From Deltaproteobacteria bacterium (lineage in GTDB: Bacteria; Myxococcota; JACRCW01): a stretch of 35,994 bases of DNA. The stretch lies in the NCBI GenBank assembly GCA_016218805.1, contig JACRCW010000062.1, positions 1-35,994 of the forward strand, read 5' to 3'. Below, piece by piece: positions 16,036 through 24,378 of this stretch. Every line of letters starts with the position of its first letter. The first letter of the stretch is position 1. A program made the translations under genes and the position numbers. The notes beneath the pieces were generated by a model that saw nothing but the letters and a program-made list of their open reading frames with translations, was not told the origin of the DNA and made no database searches.

Positions 16036-18591
16036 TCACAGCGCGCCCAGCGCGCGCACCAGGCCGCTCACCTGGTCTACGGCAATCAGCTCGCCGGAGG
16101 GGAGGAAGAATGCGTCCCACGGCATGCGGATGTTGCTGGTGGCCAGGTCACCGTCCACGGAACCCCAGTTGCCGTTGCCCAACACGGTGGACACCGCCAG
16201 GCTGGTGGTGTCCACCGCGCGCACGCGGGACACAAACGGGTCCGCAAAGGCCACCCACCGCCCGTCCGGGGAGACGGACACGGAGCTGGGGTTGGAGAGG
16301 CTGGCCAGCGCCACCGGGCCGTCCACCAGTGCGCCGGTGACAAACGTGCACTGGCTGGGGCCGCCCGCCAGCGTGGTGACGGCGCGGGACGGCGCGGGGG
16401 CAATGCGGCGGATGGCGCAGTTGCCGTGGTCCGCCACGTACAGCGTGCCGTCCGCGGCGGCGGCCACGTCCACCGGGTAGGCAAACAGCGCGGTGCGCGG
16501 GTCCGCGGAGTCAGACCAGCCGCGGTCCGAACCACCCGCCAGCGACGTCACCTGACCCAGGACCAGGTCAATGCGGCGGATGGCGTTGGCATTGGCGTCC
16601 GCCACCAGCAGCGCGCCGTCCAGGTCCAGCGCCATGCCGTGCAGTTCCTTGAAGCGCGCGGTGGCCACCGGGCCGTCCGTGTAACCGTACCCATCTGGCA
16701 CACCCGCCACGACGTCAACCGCCCCCGTGGCCAGCGTCAGCTTCAGGATTGCGCGCGCGCCCTCCGCCGCCACAAAGACGGCGCCAGGGTGGTCCGGGTG
16801 CACCACCAGGCCCGCGGGCCGGTCCAGGCTGCGCAGCGGGACACCGGCGGTGGTGCAGCGGCCGTCACCCCCCACGCTGGTGGTCACCGCGCCCTGCCCC
16901 GGCACCAGGTCCACCCGGCGGATCCGGCAGGCGCGCTGGTCCGCCAACAGGAACGCCGTGCCGGACAGCGCGGTGCCGCTGTCCGTATAGCCAAATGACG
17001 CCGTCAACGGGCCGCCGTCATCCACCAGGATTTCGCCCGTGCCGGCCAGCACGGCGGCCAGCGAGGGCGCGGCGGGACGCACCACGGAAACCCGCGCATT
17101 GAAATTCTCCGCAATGTAGAGGTCATCCCCGGCAACGGCGAGACCGACGGGTTCATAGAGGTTGGTGAGGGGATGCGTGACGACGCCACTGTTCGGCCCC
17201 GCGGGTGTCACCTGGGGCGTGGTGATGAGCCGGACCATGCGGTTGTAGCGGTCACCCACGTACACGGCGCCATCCGCCCGCACGGCCACGGCGGAGGGGA
17301 AGTCAAACATGGCCGCCGCCGCCGGGCCGTCCGCAAACCCCTCCTGCAGGATGCCCCCGCCCGCCACCGTCCACACCGCGCCGGCCAACGGGTCCAGCGC
17401 GCGCACCTTCTGATTGACGGTGTCCGCAATGAAAAGGATCCCGTTTGCCGCGTCCCAGGCCAGGCCACGGGGCGTGTCAAACCGCGCGCTGTCCCCGGCC
17501 CCGTCCACGTCACCCGCCTGCCGCACGCCACCCGCCAGCGTCTCCACGCTGGGCGGCGCACCGGGGTTGATGCGCCGGATGACCTGGTTCTCCGTATCCG
17601 CCACGTAGACGCAGCCGGGCGCGGCGCACGCAGGGTCCACCGCCACGGCGTTGGGGCCGGAGAAACGGGCCAGCGGCGCGGTGCCATCCTGGTGCCCGTA
17701 GAAGCCGCTGCCCGCGTAGATGGACGCGGTACCGCCCACCACGCGCCAGATCTGTGACGTGCTGAAATCAACAACAATGAGCGACCCGTCATTGCCCACC
17801 GCCACGCCGCGCGGCTGCACCAGTGAGGCCCTCAGGGGCAGACCGGGGTCTGACCCGTACAGACCGGTGCCCAGCACCGTGGTCACCTCGCCGGACGCCA
17901 GCTCCACGCGCCGCACCTTCCGCGCCAATGCGTCCGCCACGTACAACGCACCGCTGCCGGGATCCGCGGCCACATGTACCGGCCCGCCAAAGGTGGCCGT
18001 GGCGCCCGGCCCATCCCGCACCACGGTCCACCGCGTGCTGCCCGCCCAGGTGCTCACGCAGCGCAGCACGCCGTTGTCAATCTTGCCGTCGCAGTCCTCG
18101 TCATAGCCGTTGCAGGACTCCATGCCAGGCACGCACAAGGCCCCGGACGACGACGACGGGCCCGCGGACGACGCGGTCCCCAGCGATGAGGGCGTCCCCA
18201 GTGATGACGCCGGACCGGCCGAGGATCCCACCACCAGCGACGACGAGACCACCGCAACGGACGTGGCGGGCGCTGCGCTGGTTGCCGCACGGCTGCTGCC
18301 GGCCGCCGCGGAACTCCCCGCCGACGACGAGGACTGACCCGAGACGGCCCCCGACGACGAAATGGGCCGCGAGGAGCCGGGGAACGAGGACGCCGCGCTG
18401 GCCGGGGAAGTCCCGCCCCCACCGCTGGATGACGACGAGGACGACCGCGTTCCTGCGACACACCGTCCCTCGTCACAGACGCGTTCGGTGGCACAATCCG
18501 CATGGCTGCGGCACCTGGACGGCGGCAGGCAGGCCAGCGCGCTGTACGCCACCCACGCACCGGCCAGCACCCCACGCGCACGCCCACGCAT
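16036..18591 (-). CDS. Secreted Ser-linker protein with MopE-type motif and NHL propeller
   Basis: Protein of 851 aa from the ATG at 18591; in-frame starts at 18609 (ATG) and 18624 (GTG) are possible. A signal peptide ends at SALAC. A short Cys module (C-x5-C-x5-C-x4-C) is followed by a Ser/Ala/Gly linker to about residue 150. Next comes a putative metal-binding motif of the MopE type, CNGYDEDCDGKIDNG. The rest is repeated NHL/YWTD-like propeller blades ('VAVDP...VYVADTENQVIRRI'), consistent with one or two beta-propellers. It is likely a surface-exposed binding protein. It shares its N-terminal architecture with the gene at 14745-15992. Confidence 0.75.
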   Translation of the reverse strand: MRGRARGVLAGAWVAYSALACLPPSRCRSHADCATERVCDEGRCVAGTRSSSSSSSGGGGTSPASAASSFPGSSRPISSSGAVSGQSSSSAGSSAAAGSSRAATSAAPATSVAVVSSSLVVGSSAGPASSLGTPSSLGTASSAGPSSSSGALCVPGMESCNGYDEDCDGKIDNGVLRCVSTWAGSTRWTVVRDGPGATATFGGPVHVAADPGSGALYVADALARKVRRVELASGEVTTVLGTGLYGSDPGLPLRASLVQPRGVAVGNDGSLIVVDFSTSQIWRVVGGTASIYAGSGFYGHQDGTAPLARFSGPNAVAVDPACAAPGCVYVADTENQVIRRINPGAPPSVETLAGGVRQAGDVDGAGDSARFDTPRGLAWDAANGILFIADTVNQKVRALDPLAGAVWTVAGGGILQEGFADGPAAAAMFDFPSAVAVRADGAVYVGDRYNRMVRLITTPQVTPAGPNSGVVTHPLTNLYEPVGLAVAGDDLYIAENFNARVSVVRPAAPSLAAVLAGTGEILVDDGGPLTASFGYTDSGTALSGTAFLLADQRACRIRRVDLVPGQGAVTTSVGGDGRCTTAGVPLRSLDRPAGLVVHPDHPGAVFVAAEGARAILKLTLATGAVDVVAGVPDGYGYTDGPVATARFKELHGMALDLDGALLVADANANAIRRIDLVLGQVTSLAGGSDRGWSDSADPRTALFAYPVDVAAAADGTLYVADHGNCAIRRIAPAPSRAVTTLAGGPSQCTFVTGALVDGPVALASLSNPSSVSVSPDGRWVAFADPFVSRVRAVDTTSLAVSTVLGNGNWGSVDGDLATSNIRMPWDAFFLPSGELIAVDQVSGLVRALGAL

Positions 18592-18706
18592 GGGCGTGGA
18601 CGCTACCATCCCGCTGACGGGCACGTCCGCCCGCCGCCCAAGCCGCTGGAATCATGTTTGTTTTTGAGCGCTTTGCGTTGTGGCAATTTGCCTCGCAATC
18701 AACCGG

Positions 18707-18734
18707 TTGACAGCGCTCCCGCGGTGCGTATTTT
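18707..18734 (+). promoter_or_regulatory. Strong sigma70-type promoter for the ABC operon
   Basis: TTGACA at 18707-18712, a 16-base spacer, and TATTTT at 18729-18734, in an unusually AT-rich patch between divergent genes. It lies 37 bases before the ATG of the ABC ATPase gene. The -35 box is a perfect consensus match. Confidence 0.65.
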
Positions 18735-18771
18735 CCCGCGCCTTTCAACAACCCAGAACGGGAGTGCGCGC

Positions 18772-19740
18772 ATGGTCACCGCAGCGTCGTCGCCGATGAT
18801 CCAGATCGACGGCCTTCGCAAGAGTTACGGAGCGTTCGAGGCCCTCAAGGGGCTGACGTTCGACGTGCCCCGCGGCCAGGTGGTCGGTTTCCTCGGCCCC
18901 AATGGCGCGGGCAAGTCCACCACCATGAAGATCCTTGCCGGCTACCTGGCACCCTCCGCCGGCGTGGCGCGCGTGGGCGGCGTGGACGTGACGGCGGACC
19001 CCGTCGCCACGCGGCGCATGATTGGGTACCTGCCGGAGAACAACCCGCTCTATGAGGACATGATGGTCCGCGAGTTCCTGGAATTCGCGGCGGACGTGCG
19101 CGGCATTCCCACCGGGGAACGCGGTCAGAAGATCCGCCACGCCGTGGAGCGCTGCGGCGTGGGCCCCGTGTGGGGCAAGGACATTGGCCAGCTGTCCAAG
19201 GGCTTCCGCCAGCGCGTGGGCTTTGCGCAGGCCATCCTGCACAACCCGGACCTGCTCATCCTGGACGAGCCCACCTCCGGCCTGGATCCCAACCAGATTG
19301 TGGAGATCCGGCACCTCATCAAGGAGCTGGGGCAGGAAAAGACCGTCATCATGTCCACGCACATCCTCCCGGAGGTGCAGGCCACGTGCTCGCGCGTGCT
19401 GATCATTGCGGCGGGGCAGGTGGTGGCGGATGACAGCCCGGAGCGCCTCACGGAGGGAGAAGGCGGCATTGTCACCGTGGTGGTGGCGCCCAAGAACGGC
19501 ACGCCGCTGGACGCCGGCCGCATCCGCGGGCTGTTCTCCGCGCTCCCGGGCGTGCAGGAGGTCAAGAACTCCGACGCTGAGGGCGAGGGCACGCTGGGGT
19601 TTGAAGTGCGCCACGGCAAGCAGGACCCGCGGCGCGGCCTGTTTGAGGCGGCGGTGCAGAACGGGATGATCCTGCTGGAACTGCGGCGCCGCCAGGTGAG
19701 CCTGGAAGAGACGTTCCGCCGCCTCACCACTGCCAAGTGA
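18772..19740 (+). CDS. ABC transporter ATP-binding protein, GldA-like
   Basis: ATPase of 322 aa with GGGAG seven bases before the ATG. Walker A GPNGAGKST starts at residue 42, the signature LSKGFRQRV at 141, and Walker B LLILDEPTSGLDP includes D165 and E166. The C-terminal 100 residues form the extra domain typical of ABC-2 exporters of the GldA/NatA type. It heads a three-gene operon with a permease/GldG-like fusion and a DUF4340 protein. Such systems are widespread in envelope biology and resemble GldA-GldF-GldG of Bacteroidetes gliding; the substrate is unknown. Confidence 0.9.
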   Translation: MVTAASSPMIQIDGLRKSYGAFEALKGLTFDVPRGQVVGFLGPNGAGKSTTMKILAGYLAPSAGVARVGGVDVTADPVATRRMIGYLPENNPLYEDMMVREFLEFAADVRGIPTGERGQKIRHAVERCGVGPVWGKDIGQLSKGFRQRVGFAQAILHNPDLLILDEPTSGLDPNQIVEIRHLIKELGQEKTVIMSTHILPEVQATCSRVLIIAAGQVVADDSPERLTEGEGGIVTVVVAPKNGTPLDAGRIRGLFSALPGVQEVKNSDAEGEGTLGFEVRHGKQDPRRGLFEAAVQNGMILLELRRRQVSLEETFRRLTTAK

Positions 19741-19776
19741 CCTTTCTCATTGATTCGAATCACGGGGTTTGCCGAC

Positions 19777-22122
19777 ATGGGTAACGCACTTGCCATCACG
19801 CGCCGCGAACTGCGGACGTACTTCAACTCCCCCATTGCCTACATCGTCATTGGCGTGTTCCTGCTGGTGGCGGGCTGGCTGTACTTCTCCACGCTGTTCC
19901 TGATGGGCCGCGCCTCGCTGCGCGGGTTCTTTGGGATTGCGCCGGTGCTGTTTGTGGTGTTTGCCCCGGCCGTCACCATGCGCCTGGTGGCCGAAGAAAA
20001 GAAGAGCGGCACCCTGGAGCTGGTGATGACCATGCCGCTGAAGACCTGGGAGATCGTCGTCGGGAAGTTCCTGGCGGCGCTGGGCATGGTGGGCGTGGGG
20101 CTGTTGTTCACCCTGCCCTACGCGTTTGCGGTGAGTTCGCTGGTGGTGGATGGCAGCAAGTTTGACTGGGGCCCGGTGGCGGGCGGGTACATGGGCCTGG
20201 TGTTCATGGCGGGCGCGTTCCTGTCCATGGGGCTGTGGGCCAGTGCACTCAGCCGCAACCAGATTGTCGGGTTCATCCTGGGGCTGCTGCTGTGCTTTGC
20301 GTTCTATTTCGTGGACAAGTTTGCCATCCTGCTGCCGGAGACGCTGGGGGAGTTCTTTGAGTTCCTCTCGGTGGACTACCACTTTGAGAACATTGCGCGC
20401 GGCGTGATCGACACGCGCGACGTGGTCTTCTACGTGTCACTGACGACGGTCGGCGTGATGCTCACCATCCTCAAGCTGCATGACAACGAGACCGCCACCA
20501 ACCGGCGCAACTACGCGGTGGTGACGGCCGCGGTGGCCGGGAGCATGGTGCTGCTCAACATCATTGGATTGCGTGCGTTTGCCCGCGTGGACGTCACGCG
20601 GGACGGCATGTACACGCTGGCCCCCGCCAGCCGGGACACGGTGGTCGGCCTGGAGGAGGACGTCGTGGTCACGGCGTACTTCACGGAGAACCTGCCGGCG
20701 CCGTATTCGTCCAATGCGCGCTACGTGCGGGACCTGTTGGAGGAGTACCGCGCGGCCGGCAAGGGAAAGCTGAGCTTTGAGTTCATTGACCCGTCCGCCG
20801 CGGAGACGGAGGCGGACAAGGAGAAGCGCAAGGACGTCAAGCGGGACATCTTTGGCCGCGCGTTCCGTGAGCCCACCGCCATGGAGAAGGAGCTGGCGGC
20901 GTCCGGCATCCAGCCGGTGGAGATCCGCGTGGTGGAGCAGGACCAGGCGCAGACCAAGCGCGGGTACATGGGCATTGTCATCAAGTACCAGGAGAAGAAG
21001 GAGACCATCCCGGTGGTCCAGGAGACCCGGACGCTGGAATACGACCTCACCAGCCTCATCCGGAAGATGACGCGCCCCAAGCAGCCGGTGCTGGCCTTCC
21101 TCCAGGGCCATGACGAGCCCAAGATGGAGGAACGGCTGCAGAAGCTGAACTCGCTGCTGAGCCAGATGTACACCGTCAAGCCGCTGGAGCTGGCCGGCAA
21201 GGACAAGATTGATGACGACGTGGACGTGCTGTGGGTCCTGGGCCCCGGCAAGCCGCTGGCCCCCAACGAAGTGCGGGCAATTGACCAGTTTGTGATGGGC
21301 GGCAAGAGCGTGGCGTTCTTCCTGGACGCCATCCACGTGGACCCCAAGACGTTTGAGGGTCAGCCCACGGGCCACGGCCTGGCGTCCCTGCTGCAGACCT
21401 GGGGCGTGACGCTGGGAGACCAGCTGGTGGCGGACGTGCAGAGCGCGCAGCTCAACGTGCAGGAGCGCCGCGGCTTCATGATTGTCTCCATGCCCGTTCC
21501 CTACCCGTTTGTTCCCATGCTGCAGCGCCTGGAGGGTGACAGCCCGCTGGCCGCCGGCATCACCGGCATCACGCTGCCGTTCACCACCGCCGTGACGGTG
21601 GCGCCGGTGGAGGGCGTCAAGGCCACGGTGCTGGCGCGCTCGTCCAAGAAGAGCTGGCTGGAAAACAAGCCCTTCAACACGGACCCGCGCCGGGACTGGC
21701 GGAGTGAGACCATCACGCCGTCCGGACCGTATGACCTGATGGTGGAACTGCAGGGAACGTTCAAGAGCCACTACGCGTCTGACGCCACCATGTCCACAGG
21801 CGGCACCCCGCCCAAGGCGGAGAGCACCGGCACGCCGCGCATCATTGTGGCCGGCGGCAGCGCATTTGCGCATGACGACTTCATGGCGCGCTCCAACCAG
21901 GCGCTGGCGCTCAACGTGGCGGACTGGCTGGCGCTGGACCCGGCGCTGCTGGCCATCCGTTCCCGCGGGCTCACCGAGCCGCCGCTGCAGGAAGACCTCT
22001 CCGACGCCACGCGCAACGGCGTGAAGTTTGGCAACGTGCTGGGGATGCCGGCGCTGCTGGCGCTTTACGGCCTGATCCGCTGGCGCATGCGCGAGGGCAG
22101 CCGCGCGCTTGCACTGGCCTGA
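19777..22122 (+). CDS. ABC-2 permease fused to GldG-like auxiliary domain
   Basis: Protein of 781 aa. The ATG at 19777 is preferred over the TTG at 19750. Residues about 15-245 are a six-span ABC-2/GldF-like permease ('ITRRELRTYFNSPIAYIVIG', 'AEEKKSGTLELVMTMPL'). A further span (about 250-270) leads into a large extracytoplasmic GldG-like domain (about 275-745, with 'DVTRDGMYTLAPASRDTV' and 'LAFLQGHDEP'), closed by a last span near 755-775. In many bacteria these are two genes; here they are one polypeptide. It works with the ATPase encoded 36 bases upstream. The cargo is unknown. Confidence 0.85.
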   Translation: MGNALAITRRELRTYFNSPIAYIVIGVFLLVAGWLYFSTLFLMGRASLRGFFGIAPVLFVVFAPAVTMRLVAEEKKSGTLELVMTMPLKTWEIVVGKFLAALGMVGVGLLFTLPYAFAVSSLVVDGSKFDWGPVAGGYMGLVFMAGAFLSMGLWASALSRNQIVGFILGLLLCFAFYFVDKFAILLPETLGEFFEFLSVDYHFENIARGVIDTRDVVFYVSLTTVGVMLTILKLHDNETATNRRNYAVVTAAVAGSMVLLNIIGLRAFARVDVTRDGMYTLAPASRDTVVGLEEDVVVTAYFTENLPAPYSSNARYVRDLLEEYRAAGKGKLSFEFIDPSAAETEADKEKRKDVKRDIFGRAFREPTAMEKELAASGIQPVEIRVVEQDQAQTKRGYMGIVIKYQEKKETIPVVQETRTLEYDLTSLIRKMTRPKQPVLAFLQGHDEPKMEERLQKLNSLLSQMYTVKPLELAGKDKIDDDVDVLWVLGPGKPLAPNEVRAIDQFVMGGKSVAFFLDAIHVDPKTFEGQPTGHGLASLLQTWGVTLGDQLVADVQSAQLNVQERRGFMIVSMPVPYPFVPMLQRLEGDSPLAAGITGITLPFTTAVTVAPVEGVKATVLARSSKKSWLENKPFNTDPRRDWRSETITPSGPYDLMVELQGTFKSHYASDATMSTGGTPPKAESTGTPRIIVAGGSAFAHDDFMARSNQALALNVADWLALDPALLAIRSRGLTEPPLQEDLSDATRNGVKFGNVLGMPALLALYGLIRWRMREGSRALALA

Positions 22123-22148
22123 TTTCCGACGACACCAGGGTGAAGCCT

Positions 22149-23882
22149 ATGAAGAACAAGGGAGCCATGATCGCAGTCGCCGTGTTTGGCGCGCTGCTCA
22201 TTGTTGTTCTGGCCACGCGCGAAAAGCAGGTGAGCGTGGGCATCCGCAAGATGGACGTGAAGACCGTGGACAAGGACAAGGTCACGGGCTTTGAGATGTC
22301 CGGCGCCAAGGCCGCCGTCCTGCGCAAGGAAGGTGACCTGTGGCTGGTGTCTGACCCGGCCAAGGCGGACAAGAAGTTCCCCGTGGATGACTACGCCATC
22401 AAGAGCGCCGTGGACGCGGTGGCCGAGCTGACGCGCAGCGCAGACTTTGTCACGGACAAGGCGGACAAACACGCGGAATACGAAGTGGACGACGCCAAGG
22501 GCCTGCGCGTGCGGGTGGCCACGGCGGAGGGCACGCCGCTGGACCTGGTGTTTGGCAAGTTTGCCAAGGGTGGCGGCACGTACGTCCGGCAGGCCGGCGA
22601 CAACGCGGTGTTCTCCACCAAGGCGCGCCTGGGGTCCCTGCTCAAGAAGGACGTGGCGCAGTGGCGCAAGCGCCAGCTGATGACCGCCAAGGCGGAGGAC
22701 TTCAAGGAGGCCACGCTCAAGACCGCCAAGGGGGACGGGTTCACGTTTGTCTCTGATGACGGCAAGGAGTGGAAGCTCAAGGAGGGCACGGTCACGCCGG
22801 CGGGGTTCCGGTTTGACAGCGCGGCGGCCGGGCGGCTGGGGTCCAACATTGCCAACCTGCGCGCGCAGGAGTTCCTGGAGGCCGGCCAGGGGGATGACGC
22901 GGCGCTGGCGCTGGACGCCGCCCACGACGAGGTCATTGCCACGCAAAAGGACGGCAAGGTCATCACCGTGCACGTGGGCCGCGAGCTGGATGCCAAGATT
23001 GGCGCCGCATGCTTCCCGCTGAAGAACAATTTCGATGCGATTGACACCGCGGGCACCAAGGACGGGCGCATCACGCCGGAAGACCTGACCGCCGCCGCCG
23101 CGGACAAGACGCGCGCCGAAGACGTGAAGAAGGCCATTGAGGCCGCGCTCAACCCGGAGTTCTTTGCCGTGCTGGATACGGGCGCGTGGGGCTTCAAGCC
23201 CAAGGACGGCGCGCTCACCCAGGATGACCTGGAGGCCGCGCAGAAGACCGCCACGCTGGTGCCGGTGCGCGTCGTCGGGGATGCGCAGATCTACCTGGTG
23301 CCGCAGTACTCGGTGCAGCAGGTGCGCAAGAAACTCACCGACTACCGCGACCTGGGCGTGCTGGCGTTTGACCTGGACAAGGTCCGCAAAGTCACCATCA
23401 ACGTGGGCAAGAAGACCGTGGCGCAGAAGGACGGCGCGGAATGGAAGATTGTGGAGCCCAAGGAGCTGCCCCCCGGGTTTGAGTTTGAAGGCACCCAGGT
23501 GCAAAGCCAGCTCACCATGCTCAAGAACCTCAAGGCCTCCCGCCTGGTGGAACCCGCGCTGCCCGACGCGCAGACCGGGCTCAACAAGCCCGTGGGCACC
23601 ATTGAGCTGGAACTGGAGGACAAGACGGTGGTCAGCCTGCGGTTTGGCAAGGACACCACCAATGACAAGGGCGCCAAGGAGGTGTTTGTGCGCGGCAACG
23701 CGGACGGCGCGCTCTACGCCGCCGGCGAATACCTCAAGAAGCGCTATGAGAACGGCGTGGAGGTGTTCCGCAAACCCAAGCCGCCACCCAACATGGGCGG
23801 CATGGGCGGCATGAACGGCCTGGAGAGCCTCCCCCCGGACGTCCGCAAGAAGCTGGAAGCCCAGCTCAAGAACGCCCGCTGA
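22149..23882 (+). CDS. DUF4340 membrane-anchored periplasmic protein
   Basis: Protein of 577 aa. AGGG lies about eight bases before the ATG at 22149. A membrane anchor at residues about 6-22 is followed by repeated DUF4340-type domains ('LWLVSDPAKADKKFPVDDYAI', 'DKTVVSLRFGK'). Between them, at about 295-365, are two segments resembling degenerate EF-hand loops ('TKDGRITPEDL', 'PKDGALTQDDL'), which looks like an insertion. The C-terminus is Gly/Met-rich. DUF4340 genes regularly follow GldA/GldFG-type ABC genes, and it probably forms part of that complex on the periplasmic face. Confidence 0.82.
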   Translation: MKNKGAMIAVAVFGALLIVVLATREKQVSVGIRKMDVKTVDKDKVTGFEMSGAKAAVLRKEGDLWLVSDPAKADKKFPVDDYAIKSAVDAVAELTRSADFVTDKADKHAEYEVDDAKGLRVRVATAEGTPLDLVFGKFAKGGGTYVRQAGDNAVFSTKARLGSLLKKDVAQWRKRQLMTAKAEDFKEATLKTAKGDGFTFVSDDGKEWKLKEGTVTPAGFRFDSAAAGRLGSNIANLRAQEFLEAGQGDDAALALDAAHDEVIATQKDGKVITVHVGRELDAKIGAACFPLKNNFDAIDTAGTKDGRITPEDLTAAAADKTRAEDVKKAIEAALNPEFFAVLDTGAWGFKPKDGALTQDDLEAAQKTATLVPVRVVGDAQIYLVPQYSVQQVRKKLTDYRDLGVLAFDLDKVRKVTINVGKKTVAQKDGAEWKIVEPKELPPGFEFEGTQVQSQLTMLKNLKASRLVEPALPDAQTGLNKPVGTIELELEDKTVVSLRFGKDTTNDKGAKEVFVRGNADGALYAAGEYLKKRYENGVEVFRKPKPPPNMGGMGGMNGLESLPPDVRKKLEAQLKNAR

Positions 23883-23973
23883 CGGGTTTGGCGTTCTTAC
23901 CACCCGGCCGCACCGGGAGGCGGGTTGTCACCGCCACGGCCGACATGTATGGACTCCCATGGAGGTGCGGTCC

Positions 23974-24369
23974 ATGGCCATCAGCGCGTGGTGGGGTCTG
24001 GCGGCGGTGCTTGGGGCGGCGGAGCCGGGTCCCCCGGTCACCACCGCCACGGCGGACGGCAAAGGGACCATTGCGGTCCACCTGGTCTACTTTGCTGAAC
24101 ACACGTGCATGGCGTTCAGCAGCGTGCGCGAAGGCCACCCCCCGTCCATTGACCCGCCCCGGCGGACGCCGACGGTCACGGTGGTCCTGGACCGCGAGGC
24201 GGGCAGCCGCTGTGAACAGAAGCTGAAGCGCCTGGAGCAGGTGGTCAGCATTGCGGACCGCCCGGGCGCGCTGTCCGTAGAGGTCCTCTACGTGGACAAG
24301 ACCGGCCGGTTCATCCGCTCCTCGCGCCCGCCCATTGCGCGGCCAGGGGATGACCAGGAGATTCAATAG
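23974..24369 (+). CDS. Small hypothetical secreted protein
   Basis: Protein of 131 aa. GGAGGT at 23961-23966 is seven bases before the ATG at 23974, which decides against the ATG at 23959 that lies at the edge of this motif. The N-terminus is hydrophobic (MAISAWWGLAAVLGAA) but has no basic residue, so it is a weak signal peptide. Two Cys residues could pair. No family was recognised. It ends nine bases from the convergent aceK gene. Confidence 0.6.
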   Translation: MAISAWWGLAAVLGAAEPGPPVTTATADGKGTIAVHLVYFAEHTCMAFSSVREGHPPSIDPPRRTPTVTVVLDREAGSRCEQKLKRLEQVVSIADRPGALSVEVLYVDKTGRFIRSSRPPIARPGDDQEIQ

Positions 24370-24378
24370 CGTCTCTTT

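Noticed and set aside
15391..16998. + strand open frame of 535 codons
   Set aside because: It lies opposite two - strand genes with clear domains, and its translation is low-complexity without a family match.
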